Source: Erwinia typographi (lineage in GTDB: Bacteria; Pseudomonadota; Gammaproteobacteria; Enterobacterales; Enterobacteriaceae). Taken from it: a stretch of 64,000 nt of DNA. The first letter of the stretch is position 1. Each line of letters starts with the position of its first letter. The stretch spans positions 62,001-126,000 of the forward strand of contig NZ_JRUQ01000029.1 in NCBI RefSeq assembly GCF_000773975.1. The letters run 5' to 3'. Both the position numbers and the translations under genes were made by a program. Shown one piece after another: positions 41,150 to 50,541 of the stretch. The notes below the pieces were generated by a model. That model was not told the origin of the DNA. It searched no databases and saw nothing but the letters and a program-made list of their open reading frames with translations.

Positions 41150-42217
41150 TTAGCCCTGTGGCTGAGTTACAACGTCTTTGATGCCTTTAACTTCGATTTC
41201 TACGCGACGATCCGGTGCCAGGCAATCGATCAGGGCGTTACGGCCTTTCACGCTGTCACAGGTGTTGCCGGTAACTGGGTTAGATTCACCCATACCGCGT
41301 GCAGAGATCTTGTTAGAAGGGATGCCTTTAGAAACGAGGTAGTCAACAACGGACTGAGCACGTTTCTCAGACAGTTTCTGGTTGTACTGGTCAGAACCGA
41401 TACGGTCGGTGTAACCCAGAACAACAACTGAACCGTCTTTAGGATCCAGGGAGCTCAGCTGGGTGTACAGCTGATCCAGAGCCTGCTGACCTTCTGGCTT
41501 CAGAGTCGCTTTGTTGAAGGTAAACAGAACGTCTGACTTCAGAGTGAAACGCTTAGTTTCAACAACTGGCGCCGGAGCCGGAGCTGGCGCAGGTGCTGGA
41601 GCAGCTTCATCCTGACCGAAACGGTAAGAAACACCCAGTGCTAACATGCCGTTGTCTGGACGAGCGCCAACGGTCTGTGCATCACCGATGTTGTTAACCC
41701 ACTGGTAGTCCAGACGGGTTGCCCAGTTCTGAGTCAGAGCATATTCAACACCAACCGCGGCCAGTGGAGAAACACCCGTGTCGTGGTCGCTGATGCGGCC
41801 AGTCGTTGGGTTAGTCTGAGTAGAGTCTGCGCGCCATACCATGCCGCCCAGACGAGTATAAATGTCCAGATCGTCAGTGATTGGGTAGCTCAGTTTAGCA
41901 GCCAGTTGAACGCCCTGTGCTTTGAACGCGCCGTTAGTCACGTTGCCTTTGTTAGGCATGCGACCCAGCCAGTCATAACCCAGTTCGAAGCCCAGGTATT
42001 GGTTCGCCTGGTAGCCACCGAATGCACCTGCACCGAGCTGGCTTTCGTGGGTTGGACCGTCGTTGTTCTCATAACCATGACCGTAGTAACCGGTGTCATG
42101 ATACTGAGACCAACCCAGTTTTGCACCAGTGTACCAGGTGTTATCTTTAGGAGCGGCCTGCGCTACGGTAGCGAAGCCAGCCAGTGCCACTGCAATTGCG
42201 ATAGCTGTCTTTTTCAT
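41150..42217 (-). CDS. ompA: Outer membrane protein A
   Basis: OmpA is the abundant outer-membrane protein that links the membrane to peptidoglycan. The 355-aa precursor has a 21-residue signal peptide (ending TVAQA), an eight-stranded N-terminal barrel, an Ala-Pro hinge ([10 protein letters not shown], about 210-220) and a C-terminal OmpA-like peptidoglycan-binding domain with two cysteines ([24 protein letters not shown]). Long 5' UTR and strong promoter are upstream. Confidence 0.98.
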   Translation of the reverse strand: MKKTAIAIAVALAGFATVAQAAPKDNTWYTGAKLGWSQYHDTGYYGHGYENNDGPTHESQLGAGAFGGYQANQYLGFELGYDWLGRMPNKGNVTNGAFKAQGVQLAAKLSYPITDDLDIYTRLGGMVWRADSTQTNPTTGRISDHDTGVSPLAAVGVEYALTQNWATRLDYQWVNNIGDAQTVGARPDNGMLALGVSYRFGQDEAAPAPAPAPAPAPVVETKRFTLKSDVLFTFNKATLKPEGQQALDQLYTQLSSLDPKDGSVVVLGYTDRIGSDQYNQKLSEKRAQSVVDYLVSKGIPSNKISARGMGESNPVTGNTCDSVKGRNALIDCLAPDRRVEIEVKGIKDVVTQPQG

Positions 42218-42350
42218 TTTTGCGCCTCGTTATCATCCAAATAGGCAATGAGCTTTAATTAGCCCTTTGATTAATCCTTCGCCGGGGTTGAAAGCGCTCG
42301 ATTATGACTCGTCCAAAAAAGGGAGATTATTGAGCACCCTGGCGACGTAA

Positions 42351-42378
42351 AGTCTACAACGTAACAGCAAACTTACAA
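42351..42378 (-). promoter_or_regulatory. ompA promoter
   Basis: On the minus strand TTGTAA and TAGACT are spaced 16 bp, in a context (ACGTTGTAGACTTTAC, then TCGCCAGGG) that looks the same as the E. coli ompA promoter as remembered. It implies a 5' UTR of about 130 nt, known in E. coli to stabilise the message. The rest of the 349-bp ompA-sulA gap contains two overlapping, mutually exclusive small hairpins at 42438-42466. Confidence 0.65.
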
Positions 42379-42437
42379 GTATGATGTGACGAAGGTCAGC
42401 AAAAAAAAGGGCGTTTAGACACAAATTTACACATCTC

Positions 42438-42466
42438 CAGGCTAATTAAGCCTGAAAAAAGTCAGG
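42438..42466. other. Overlapping alternative hairpins between sulA and ompA
   Basis: CAGGCT-AATTA-AGCCTG (42438-42454) and CCTGA-AAAAAG-TCAGG (42451-42466) share four bases and cannot form together. They lie after sulA and before the ompA promoter; neither has a proper U-tract on the minus strand. Function unknown. Confidence 0.35.
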
Positions 42467-42566
42467 GGAAAATGCTGCTAACCCATTGTCCAGCAGGGTC
42501 ATAGCATAATCAGGGGCTTATCCGCTTCCCCGTAGAACTTTCTAATGGGAAAAATCTCATTTTTAC

Positions 42567-43076
42567 TTAATGATACAAAGTAGAGTGAATTTTTAACCCG
42601 CCAAACGGTCTGGACGAAGCGATATTCACCCTATCAGGACGCATAATCAGCCCTAAAGCCTGGCCGGCCATCGCCGCTTCCTGGAGCCGCTGACGATCTG
42701 CCATAGTAATCTCACCGGGTAACCAGCCTAACACCACGCTGTAATTTCCTGTCTGGAGCGCTTTAATCATTGCTTCAACCGTGGTGATGGCGCCGGACTG
42801 ATGTATCTGCATCACCTTATCCAGCGGTAACCCTGACTGGAGCAGCCAGCTGCGGCTCAATTTTTGCTGCGGCGTCAGCCAGAGCTGCCAGCGGGACTGA
42901 GTTCCCAACTGTTGCAGTAAAGGCAGCAGCAGCATTTGCGTCATACCAGGCTGATTCTCGCTGTAGGTCAGCTCACTGATTAACCCTGTCGCTGGGGCAG
43001 GCTGCGCGTTGTCGCACTGCGCAGCAGCGCGCAGACCAGTATTAACAGAAGAAGATTTCAGGGAATGAGTATGCAT
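42567..43076 (-). CDS. sulA: SOS cell-division inhibitor SulA
   Basis: SulA binds FtsZ and stops division during the SOS response, and is removed by Lon. The start at 43076 ([10 protein letters not shown]) gives 169 aa, the E. coli length. Diagnostic core sequence is [15 protein letters not shown] ([14 protein letters not shown]), [25 protein letters not shown], and the C-terminal HSTLYH Lon-recognition end. A consensus LexA box lies 22 bp upstream of the start, fixing the start and regulation. Confidence 0.97.
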   Translation of the reverse strand: MHTHSLKSSSVNTGLRAAAQCDNAQPAPATGLISELTYSENQPGMTQMLLLPLLQQLGTQSRWQLWLTPQQKLSRSWLLQSGLPLDKVMQIHQSGAITTVEAMIKALQTGNYSVVLGWLPGEITMADRQRLQEAAMAGQALGLIMRPDRVNIASSRPFGGLKIHSTLYH

Positions 43077-43098
43077 ATTGGCTTCGCTCACAAGGTCA

Positions 43099-43114
43099 CT
43101 GTATGAATATACAG
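43099..43114. promoter_or_regulatory. LexA (SOS) box of sulA
   Basis: CTGTATGAATATACAG has both conserved CTGT/ACAG half-sites at the correct 8-bp spacing. It overlaps the likely -10 (TATACT on the minus strand) of sulA, as expected for tight LexA repression. Confidence 0.95.
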
Positions 43115-43168
43115 TATAGCGAGGGTGCCCAAAGATCAACCTTATTTTTTGAAAACGCGTCGCAAAAA

Positions 43169-43187
43169 CATCAGCCGATGGCTGATG
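43169..43187 (+). other. Hairpin in the sulA-sxy intergenic region
   Basis: CATCAGCC-GAT-GGCTGATG is a perfect 8-bp stem with a 3-nt loop, about 100 bp upstream of the sxy start. It may lie in the sxy leader RNA; the sxy transcript start is not defined from sequence. Confidence 0.4.
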
Positions 43188-43284
43188 AAGGCAAACATTC
43201 ATTGAACTTGTAACGGCGATTGCCTATTTTTCTTGCCGGAAGGTGAAGTCGTAAGGACATCTCAAACGGAAAAGGACGCTGATT

Positions 43285-43914
43285 ATGCAAGATTCAAAAA
43301 GTAATATCATCAGAGCAAAACGCCAACTTTCCTCGTTGGGAGTGATACACAGCCGGAGTCAATTTGGCGGCTACAGCCTGTCTGTTGAACGTGTTGTGTT
43401 TGCGCTTGTCAGCGAAGGAGAACTTTATCTGCGCGCCTGTGAAGAGGCCAGGCCCTACCTTATTGAACGCAAAATGGAGCCGCTGTTGTTCAATAAGCGC
43501 GGCATTCCGGTTGCGCTGGAGTATTACCGCGTCGACGGTTCTCTCTGGGAGGAGCCAGAACAGCTGGTTGCACTCTCTCAGCTTTGCCTGCGGGGCGCGT
43601 CGCAAGAGCGTACGCTTCAGCAAAAAAACCGTCGGCTGAAGGATCTGCCCAATCTTAGCCTGAAGCTGGAAGTTCAGCTCAGAAGAGTGGGCATTTCGAC
43701 GGTGGAGATGCTGAAAGAGCAGGGGGCCAAGCGCAGTTGGCTGAAGCTACAGGCAAAGAATAAAAATATGGGCATTACCATTCTCTTTGCCCTGCAGGGG
43801 GCGATACAGGGCCTGCATTGCGAAGCGCTGCCGGTAGCAATAAAGGAAGAGCTCAGGCACTGGCACAGCGAAACGCTGCTGTCTCAATCCCTGAGCGAGC
43901 AGCGAAGCTGTTAA
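43285..43914 (+). CDS. sxy: Competence regulator Sxy (TfoX)
   Basis: Sxy works with CRP at CRP-S promoters to turn on competence genes. The 209-aa protein has the TfoX N-terminal domain (LGVIHSRSQFGGYSLSVERV, ELYLRACE) and the C-terminal TfoX domain (RLKDLPNLSLKLE, GAKRSWLKL). The family is diverged but the match to E. coli Sxy is clear. SD AAAAGGA lies 11 nt before the ATG. Its 3' end overlaps convergent yccS by 4 bp. Confidence 0.92.
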   Translation: MQDSKSNIIRAKRQLSSLGVIHSRSQFGGYSLSVERVVFALVSEGELYLRACEEARPYLIERKMEPLLFNKRGIPVALEYYRVDGSLWEEPEQLVALSQLCLRGASQERTLQQKNRRLKDLPNLSLKLEVQLRRVGISTVEMLKEQGAKRSWLKLQAKNKNMGITILFALQGAIQGLHCEALPVAIKEELRHWHSETLLSQSLSEQRSC

Positions 43915-46049
43915 TCCACCAGCACCTGTCTCTTTAACTGAGCGATTTCAGGCAGTAAAGCGATCAACAGGCCGACCTGCTGTAACACCAAAGGCTCTTT
44001 CGTTTCCGGGTCGGCCTCTGTGGCCGCAAGGCGTTCAGCGAGATTTGCCAGCAGCCGCTGCGCTTTTGCCTCATCAACCACCTCGATATGGAGCACGTCG
44101 TCGACGTAGCACACCGCGTCATCCATCAGTTGCAGCATCGAAGGCCTGGTCATTTTTTCACGGTGTGCGCCCAGGGCCGAAATGTAGCTGAGGAAGGAGT
44201 GATTCAGGCAGAGCAGGCGAAACGCCGCCTCGCGTAATGCCGGTGAGGTTTTTTTTTCCGCAGAGATGTTCGATACCACGGAAGCGAGTTCGGCATCGCC
44301 ATTGTGCGCATCGCGGCGCGCTACCCGGTAGTCAAGCCGGTTATCTTTGCCCTGATGATACTGCACCAGAATGGCGTCCAGATAGCGGCAGTTAGCGGTT
44401 AGCGTTCGTTCGGCAACGGAAGATAAACGACGGAAGCGCCAGTCTGGCCAGATAAAGGCCACGGCAAGCCAGGCAATGCCGCAGCCCAGTAGCGTATCAA
44501 AAATGCGCGGCAGAGCGATCTCGAAGCCTTCCCCCAGCAGGTTAAAGCAGAACAGCACCAGCAGCGTGATAAACATCGTGGCATGGGCATACTGCGACTG
44601 TCTGAAGGCAAAAAACAGCACGCCGGTTATCACGATCAGGCACAGCTGCCCCTCTACCGAAGGGACCAGCCACAGCAGAGGCAGACCGATAACAATACCG
44701 GCGACCGTGCCCGCGATACGCAGCGCCAGCCTGCGCCTGGTCGCATTGTAATTGGGCTGACAAACAAACAGGCTGGTCAGCAAAATCCAGTAGCCGTGCT
44801 GAAGGCCGGTTAACTGGATAAAACTATAGCCAACGCAGAGCAGCAGGGACATGCGCACCGCATGGCGAAACAGCGGTGATTCTGGCGAAAGATGACGGCC
44901 AAGACGCAGTCTGATATCCGCCAGACCGGTCAGCCCCTCGCTGGAAAGCGTCAGATCATGGCCTGGCGCCTGGTTTTCGAGGAGCTGTTCAGACTCGATG
45001 GTTGCCAACTGAGCGTCGATGGCCTTCAGGTTATTCAGCAGATAGTCCATCGCTTTTACCTCACTGCTGCCGGGCCGGGCGGCGGACAGACGCTCAAGGG
45101 CGGCGTTGAGGTGGATAAACGCGCGCTCAAAGCGGCTGTTATGCAAATAGGTTTCGCGCAGCAGAATGCAGTTTGCCAACTGCTGGCAGGCTTTGGCCTG
45201 TAGCGTCAGCAGCCGTTGAAAGCGAAACAGGATATCGCTATAGCGATATTCCTGGCGCAGCGCCTGATACTGCGCGTGGGAGGAGCTGGCTCGCTCATGA
45301 ATATCCTGGGCGACAAAATAATAGTGCAGCGTACGGCGGGTACTGCGCTGCCCCCGATCGCCCCTCAGGCGGGACTGAATGGATATTTTGGTCTGGTTCA
45401 GCGTGGCGACCAACTGACTGTTGGCCATTGCGACATCAATCAGCGAGGCATTATCGTTTTCTTCAGTATCCGGGTCGAACAGGCTGGCTTTGGCCTCAAG
45501 ATAGACGGCAAGCCCGTCGAAACAGCGAGCGATGTTCTCCTGCAAAGGACGGACGGGAAAAATCAGGTGGCCGGTCAGCGTCAGCAGGTTGTACCAGATG
45601 GCGCCGAGCAGCAGCAGCGAAGGCTGGAGATACCACTGCGGAAACAGCCCAAGACCGAGCAGAGTATAAATCGCGATGAGCAGTGCGCCAAAGGCGATGG
45701 TGGCATAGCGCTGCCCCAGCGCCCCAAGCAGTATAAAACCCCAGGTGGAGAGCGCCAGACCAGCGGTAAAAAGCCAGGGGTAAGGGGAGAGCAGCTCCAC
45801 CGAAACCGAGGCAACACAGAAGCAAACCAGGGTGATTAACAGGTTGCGCAGTCTGCCGCTGAGGCGATCGTCAAGGTCGGCAAGCGCGGCGGCTACCACG
45901 CCCAGCGTCAGCGGAATGGTCCAGGTTATCTGCCCCAGCCACCAGGGCACGCCTGCGGTGCCAAGCAGAGCAATGAAGATGCGCAGATTGTAGAGCAATG
46001 CGCTGTTGTAGGCGTAGCGCCGCATTCCTGTACTTAACGATAGGCGCAT
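43911..46049 (-). CDS. yccS: YccS, FUSC-family inner-membrane protein
   Basis: The 712-aa protein has two blocks of hydrophobic membrane segments (about 15-150 and 395-530), each followed by a cytoplasmic helical domain, the layout of the FUSC/aromatic-acid-exporter-like family. E. coli YccS (about 720 aa) has no proven substrate. Starts at 46049 or 46025 (MRRYAYNSALLYN) are both possible; neither has a strong SD, and the gene follows yccF by 8 nt, so coupling to yccF translation is likely. Confidence 0.92.
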   Translation of the reverse strand: MRLSLSTGMRRYAYNSALLYNLRIFIALLGTAGVPWWLGQITWTIPLTLGVVAAALADLDDRLSGRLRNLLITLVCFCVASVSVELLSPYPWLFTAGLALSTWGFILLGALGQRYATIAFGALLIAIYTLLGLGLFPQWYLQPSLLLLGAIWYNLLTLTGHLIFPVRPLQENIARCFDGLAVYLEAKASLFDPDTEENDNASLIDVAMANSQLVATLNQTKISIQSRLRGDRGQRSTRRTLHYYFVAQDIHERASSSHAQYQALRQEYRYSDILFRFQRLLTLQAKACQQLANCILLRETYLHNSRFERAFIHLNAALERLSAARPGSSEVKAMDYLLNNLKAIDAQLATIESEQLLENQAPGHDLTLSSEGLTGLADIRLRLGRHLSPESPLFRHAVRMSLLLCVGYSFIQLTGLQHGYWILLTSLFVCQPNYNATRRRLALRIAGTVAGIVIGLPLLWLVPSVEGQLCLIVITGVLFFAFRQSQYAHATMFITLLVLFCFNLLGEGFEIALPRIFDTLLGCGIAWLAVAFIWPDWRFRRLSSVAERTLTANCRYLDAILVQYHQGKDNRLDYRVARRDAHNGDAELASVVSNISAEKKTSPALREAAFRLLCLNHSFLSYISALGAHREKMTRPSMLQLMDDAVCYVDDVLHIEVVDEAKAQRLLANLAERLAATEADPETKEPLVLQQVGLLIALLPEIAQLKRQVLVD

Positions 46050-46057
46050 GGCGGCAC

Positions 46058-46504
46058 TCAGTTGAACCGGCTACGGGCGTTAGCTTCGCGAGCGGCTTTT
46101 GCCACCTCAACACTCACCACCCGGCGGCCTACCGGCCACAGGGCGATGGCGGCGATTTTAAAATTCGCAATCCCTACCGGGATGCCAATGATGGTGATGC
46201 ACTGGGCAATGCCGGTCATAATATGCATGATGCACAGCCACCAGCCGAACAGGACAAACCAGAAGATATTCAGCAGCGTGCCGCCCGTATTCATCAGCGC
46301 ATTTTTACGGCCCGGCTCCAGCTCGTCGACGTGTATCGCCTCGTTGCCGTAGGGCAGCAGAGAAAGTCTGGTGATCTCCCAGCAGGAGCGGGTCAGCGGT
46401 AAGGTGAAGATCAAAATAATGCTGACCAGGGTGGCAATCAGCCAGGATAGCGTGGTCAGAAAACCACCTAAAACAAAATTCAGAATGTTTAAAACAGTAC
46501 GCAT
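46058..46504 (-). CDS. yccF: YccF, small inner-membrane protein
   Basis: The start at 46504 (MRTVLNILNFVLGG) with AAGGGAAG upstream gives 148 aa, exactly the E. coli length. Two YccF-domain repeats and several membrane helices are visible (LTTLSWLIATLVSIILIFTLP; a later GWWLCIMHIMTGIAQ). Function is unknown. Its position just upstream of yccS on one transcript suggests the two act together in the envelope. It is divergent from helD. Confidence 0.94.
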   Translation of the reverse strand: MRTVLNILNFVLGGFLTTLSWLIATLVSIILIFTLPLTRSCWEITRLSLLPYGNEAIHVDELEPGRKNALMNTGGTLLNIFWFVLFGWWLCIMHIMTGIAQCITIIGIPVGIANFKIAAIALWPVGRRVVSVEVAKAAREANARSRFN

Positions 46505-46637
46505 TGGTTCACTTCCCTTACAGTGCGCGGAGCTTAGTAATACAATGCGTTGATTGTAGCGCGTTTTAACTCTGGAGCGGTACACTCCCGCCAGCTAAAC
46601 TACAGCCCATTGAAACAACCACAGCCAGAGGCAGGTC

Positions 46638-48692
46638 ATGGAACTGAAAGCAACGTCGCTGGGTAAGCATCTGGCGCAACATCCCTACAATCGGGTGCGG
46701 CTGTTGGCCGCAGGCGTTGAGGTGAGTGGTGAAAAGCATGAATATCTCATCCCCTTTAACCAGCTGATAGCAATTAAATGCAAGCGTGGCATGGTATGGG
46801 GCGAGCTGGAATTTGCTCTGCCGGAAGACAAAGTCGTGCGCCTGCATGGCACCGAGTGGCAGGAAACCCAGCGTTTCTACCATTACCTTAACCAGGCGTG
46901 GCAGCGCTGGAGTGAAGAGATGAGCGAGGTGGCGGCCGGGGTGCTGAATAAGCTGGTCGCCCAGCTTCGCGACGGTGAACAGCAGGATAAATGGCTGAAG
47001 CGCAGCGATATGGCGGGCTGGCGGGAGGCAATCCATGAGGCGTTCTCCTCGCTGCCTCTGCCGGTAGAGCGGCTGGATGAATTTGATAACTGCCGTGAGG
47101 CCTGGCAGTTCTGCCTTGCCTGGCTGGACGGCAGCGATGCGCAGCGGCAGAAGCGCAATGACCAGTGGTCAGAAAAAATGCTCAGTCAGTATGCTGACTT
47201 CTTTAATACCGTTGAAACCTCTCCGCTCAATCCTTCACAGGCGAAAGCCGTGGTGAATGGCGAGGACTCACTGCTGGTACTGGCCGGAGCCGGAAGCGGG
47301 AAAACCTCGGTGCTGGTGGCCCGTGCGGGCTGGCTGCTGATGCGCAACCAGGCGAGCCCAGGACAGATCCTGCTGCTGGCTTTTGGTCGCCAGGCGGCGG
47401 AGGAGATGAACGAACGGATCAAAGACCGACTGAAAACCGATGGTATTCAGGCGCGTACTTTCCACTCGCTGGCGCTGAATATTATCCAGCAGGGCAGTAA
47501 TAAATCCCCTTCAATCAGCAAGCTTGAAACCGATGCCTCACTCCGCCATAAGCTACTGATTAACGTCTGGCGCCAGCAGTGCAGTGAAAAGAAGGCCCAT
47601 GCCAACGGCTGGCGGCAGTGGCTGCAGGATGAGCTGGAGTGGGAGCTGACGGAAGGCGATTTCTGGAAGGAAGAGCGGCTGGCTAAACGTCTCGCCAGCC
47701 GTCTTGAGCGCTGGCTGGGGTTGATGCGTATGCACGGCGGCGCGCAGGCGGCAATGATTGATTCGGCGCCGGAAGAGGTTCGCGATCTCTTCGCAAAACG
47801 GGTGAAGCTGATGGCCCCGCTGATGAAGGCCTGGAAAAGCGCGTTGAAGGAAGAGGGCGCGGTAGATTTCTCCGGGCTTATCCATCAGGCGGTCAATATT
47901 CTGGATAAAGGGCGTTTTATCAGCCCGTGGAAACACATTCTGGTCGATGAATTTCAGGATATCTCCCCGCAGCGCGCTGCGCTGCTGGCGGCGCTCAGAC
48001 GGCAGAATAAGCAAACCACGCTGTTTGCCGTGGGGGATGACTGGCAGGCCATTTACCGCTTCAGCGGCGCTGAGATGACCTTGACCACCGCTTTCCATCA
48101 CCACTTTGGCGAAGGCGATCGCTGCGTGCTGGATACCACCTACCGTTTTAACGACCGGATTGGCGAGATTGCCAACAAATTTGTTCAGAGCAACCCTTAT
48201 CAGTTGAAAAAACCGTTGAATAGTCTCAGCAAGGGCAACAAAAAATCGATTTCACTGCTGCCTGAAGCCCAGTTGGAAGCGCTGCTGAATAAAATAAGCG
48301 GCTATGCCACACCGGATGAGCGGGTGTTGATCCTCGCTCGCTATCACCATTTGCGACCGACGCTGCTGGACAAGGCGAAGACCCGCTGGCCGAAGTTGCG
48401 GATTGATTTCACCACCATCCACGCCAGCAAAGGCCAGCAGGCGGACTATGTCCTGCTGCTTGGATTACAGTCGGGCAAAGAGGGGTTTCCTGCGCCAGCC
48501 AGAGAGTCGGTGATGGAGCAGGCGCTGCTGCCGCAGCCGGAAGATTTCCCGGATGCCGAAGAGCGCAGGCTGGCCTATGTCGCCATCACCCGAGCCAAAC
48601 AGCAGGTGTGGCTACTCTTCGATAAGGAGCATCCTTCGGACTTTGTTGATGAGATAAAGCGGCTGGGCGTGCCGGTATTACGCAAGCCTTAA
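46638..48692 (+). CDS. helD: DNA helicase IV (HelD)
   Basis: HelD is an SF1 (UvrD/Rep family) 3'-5' helicase implicated in RecF-pathway recombination. The 684-aa length equals E. coli. It carries an N-terminal ~200-aa domain specific to this family, Walker A GAGSGKTS (about 216-223), motif II DEFQDISP (about 437), VGDDWQAIYRFSGA, the TIHASKGQQADYV motif V, and VAITRAKQQVWLL motif VI. It has its own promoter region shared with divergent yccF. Confidence 0.97.
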   Translation: MELKATSLGKHLAQHPYNRVRLLAAGVEVSGEKHEYLIPFNQLIAIKCKRGMVWGELEFALPEDKVVRLHGTEWQETQRFYHYLNQAWQRWSEEMSEVAAGVLNKLVAQLRDGEQQDKWLKRSDMAGWREAIHEAFSSLPLPVERLDEFDNCREAWQFCLAWLDGSDAQRQKRNDQWSEKMLSQYADFFNTVETSPLNPSQAKAVVNGEDSLLVLAGAGSGKTSVLVARAGWLLMRNQASPGQILLLAFGRQAAEEMNERIKDRLKTDGIQARTFHSLALNIIQQGSNKSPSISKLETDASLRHKLLINVWRQQCSEKKAHANGWRQWLQDELEWELTEGDFWKEERLAKRLASRLERWLGLMRMHGGAQAAMIDSAPEEVRDLFAKRVKLMAPLMKAWKSALKEEGAVDFSGLIHQAVNILDKGRFISPWKHILVDEFQDISPQRAALLAALRRQNKQTTLFAVGDDWQAIYRFSGAEMTLTTAFHHHFGEGDRCVLDTTYRFNDRIGEIANKFVQSNPYQLKKPLNSLSKGNKKSISLLPEAQLEALLNKISGYATPDERVLILARYHHLRPTLLDKAKTRWPKLRIDFTTIHASKGQQADYVLLLGLQSGKEGFPAPARESVMEQALLPQPEDFPDAEERRLAYVAITRAKQQVWLLFDKEHPSDFVDEIKRLGVPVLRKP

Positions 48693-48716
48693 AAGAAAAG
48701 CGTGCCGCGGCACGCT
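48691..48716 (-). terminator. mgsA terminator
   Basis: AGCGTGC-CGCG-GCACGCT is a perfect palindromic hairpin; on the minus strand it is followed by TTTCTTTT. It lies 7 bp after the mgsA stop and just past the helD stop. Confidence 0.8.
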
Positions 48717-48723
48717 CAGAGGC

Positions 48724-49182
48724 TTACTTCAGACGTTGCTCGAGATAGCGCTGATAGTCCGGGATGAGGATATCGACAGACTGTGAGAACAGCGGAGACT
48801 GAATAATAAAATCAGCGGTTGCGCGATTGGTGGCAACGGGAATATTCCACACCGTGGCCAGCCGCAGCAGCGCTTTGACGTCCGGGTCGTGTGGTACAGC
48901 ATTGAGCGGGTCCCAGAAGAAAAACAGCACGTCTATTTTCCCTTCCGAAATCAGCGCGCCTACCTGCTGATCGCCCCCCATTGGGCCGCTCAGCATCGAG
49001 GTGACCGGCAGGCCGGTGGCGCGCTGAATCAGATTGCCGGTAGTGCCAGTAGCATAGAGCGTGTGGGCTTGCAGCACGTTTTTATGAATATCAACCCACT
49101 GCATGAGCGAGGTTTTACAGTGGTCATGCGCAACCAGCGCGATATGTTTTTTTTCCTGAATCTTACGAGTGGTCTGATCCAT
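48724..49182 (-). CDS. mgsA: Methylglyoxal synthase
   Basis: MgsA converts dihydroxyacetone phosphate to methylglyoxal and phosphate, a bypass used in phosphate starvation or sugar-phosphate excess. The product feeds the glyoxalase route that includes GloC in this window. The 152-aa length equals E. coli. Active-site residues H19, D71 (GPMGGDQQ) and H98 are in place. It converges on helD. Confidence 0.97.
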   Translation of the reverse strand: MDQTTRKIQEKKHIALVAHDHCKTSLMQWVDIHKNVLQAHTLYATGTTGNLIQRATGLPVTSMLSGPMGGDQQVGALISEGKIDVLFFFWDPLNAVPHDPDVKALLRLATVWNIPVATNRATADFIIQSPLFSQSVDILIPDYQRYLEQRLK

Positions 49183-49265
49183 TCCGGCTTCCTGGTTTTA
49201 CGTCAATCAGAGTAGGGTAACTGCCTGATAAAGCGTATCGAGTGTAGGCTGAAGGGCTTCAGACA

Positions 49266-49907
49266 TCAACTGGTACGCAGCGCGCGCATGAGCATAACAA
49301 AACGCTGACGGGTGGCGGAGTCGACCTGGTGATACCAGAGTTGCAGCACGCGGTTACCTGCATGATTGCCGCTGGCAAAATCCTGGGAGCCTTGACTCAC
49401 CGGGGAATGGGAGGTTTGCGGCTGAGCAAAGCGGGGCACCGAAGCCACGTTGCCTTTCAGGTTGTACAGCACCATCACCTGCTCATAATTGGTGTCAGGC
49501 CGGGCCATCAAATGATCCTGCTGGCTCTCAACTACCGCGCCGTGCTCGTCCAGAAGCTGGAATTCAGGGTGTTTATCAAAGGCTTTCCCCTGACGTACGG
49601 TCAGCAAAGGAGGCAGCGTAATGGTGACGGATTTCGCCTGGGTGGTGAACGTCACAATCAGCGGCGTGGAGACCCAGGGTGCGGCCATTTGCGCATCTTT
49701 CTTCAGATTTTTTTCCACGCGAAAAAGAACCTGATGCTGGCCCTGCTCAAGTTCCAGTCCTTCAGCCCCTTTGAGTAATGAACCGGAAATTTTCCGGCCA
49801 TCCAGCACTAACAGGTCAATATCAGAGGCAAGCTTAAGCGTGGTTGCATGGACCGAAGTCGCAACCAGCAAAGCTAAAGCGCCTGTAATGACCGAACGCA
49901 GCATCAT
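49266..49907 (-). CDS. yccT: YccT/CsgI, periplasmic DUF2057 protein
   Basis: The start at 49907, one of two tandem ATGs with GGAG upstream, gives 213 aa with a signal peptide (MMLRSVITGALALLVATSVHA). The mature N-terminus TTLKLASDIDLLVLDGRKISGSLLKG matches YccT, reported in E. coli as a periplasmic inhibitor of curli assembly. The rest is more diverged from E. coli than the neighbouring genes. No csg genes lie in this window. Confidence 0.82.
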   Translation of the reverse strand: MMLRSVITGALALLVATSVHATTLKLASDIDLLVLDGRKISGSLLKGAEGLELEQGQHQVLFRVEKNLKKDAQMAAPWVSTPLIVTFTTQAKSVTITLPPLLTVRQGKAFDKHPEFQLLDEHGAVVESQQDHLMARPDTNYEQVMVLYNLKGNVASVPRFAQPQTSHSPVSQGSQDFASGNHAGNRVLQLWYHQVDSATRQRFVMLMRALRTS

Positions 49908-50095
49908 TCTTTCTCCAGAAGCGCGGACACGCGAAAACAACGAATGTATCAAAGTCTTTCAGTATGGCAGCATATTAACATTTTAACATATATATTCGTG
50001 CTATATCTCAAGGAACTACGCGGTTATTTCAGCGTCGTTTTCTGAGCGGTATCTTAGCGCCTACACTGTTGTATCAGACTGACAAGGAGAGGGTT

Positions 50096-50512
50096 ATGCA
50101 AGATCAAACGATTGCCGACATCCTGACCTCAACGCGACATATCGCGTTGGTCGGCGCCAGCGACAAGCCAGCCAGAGCGAGCTATGGGGTGATGGCCTAT
50201 CTGCTGGCGCAGGGATATAAGGTAACGCCGGTAAGCCCTAAGCTGGCTGGACAAACTCTGCTGGGCCAGCAGGTGTATGCCACGCTGGAGGAGGTGCCAG
50301 AGCCGATCGACATGGTCGATGTCTTCCGTAATGCGGAGGCGGCCTGGGGCGTGGCTCAGGAAGCCATCGCGGTGGGAGCGAAATCACTGTGGCTCCAGCT
50401 TGGCGTGGTTAACGAACAGGCGGCGGTGTTGGCCAGCGAGGCGGGATTGAAAGTGGTGATGGACCGCTGTCCCAAAATTGAGATCCCGCGGCTGGGGTTG
50501 GAAAAAAGCTAA
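50096..50512 (+). CDS. yccU: YccU, CoA-binding-domain protein
   Basis: The start at 50096 has a strong SD (AAGGAGAGGG) and gives 138 aa (E. coli 137). The single Rossmann-type CoA-binding domain has IALVGASDKPARASYGVM near the N-terminus, PVSPKLAGQTLLGQ and VVMDRCPKIEIPRL at the end. Its cellular role is not established. It shares a terminator with convergent hspQ. Confidence 0.94.
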   Translation: MQDQTIADILTSTRHIALVGASDKPARASYGVMAYLLAQGYKVTPVSPKLAGQTLLGQQVYATLEEVPEPIDMVDVFRNAEAAWGVAQEAIAVGAKSLWLQLGVVNEQAAVLASEAGLKVVMDRCPKIEIPRLGLEKS

Positions 50513-50538
50513 AAAAAACCCCGCGAAGCGGGGATTTT
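50511..50538. terminator. Terminator between yccU and hspQ
   Basis: CCCCGC-GAA-GCGGGG is flanked by eight A on the left and ATTTT on the right. It is a strong terminator for hspQ on the minus strand and a moderate one for yccU, whose stop codon it abuts. Confidence 0.9.
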
Positions 50539-50541
50539 GCA

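Noticed and set aside
42567-43202. Longer sulA reading frame beginning at 43202.
   Set aside because: It would run through the LexA box and promoter; the 43076 start gives the standard 169 aa.
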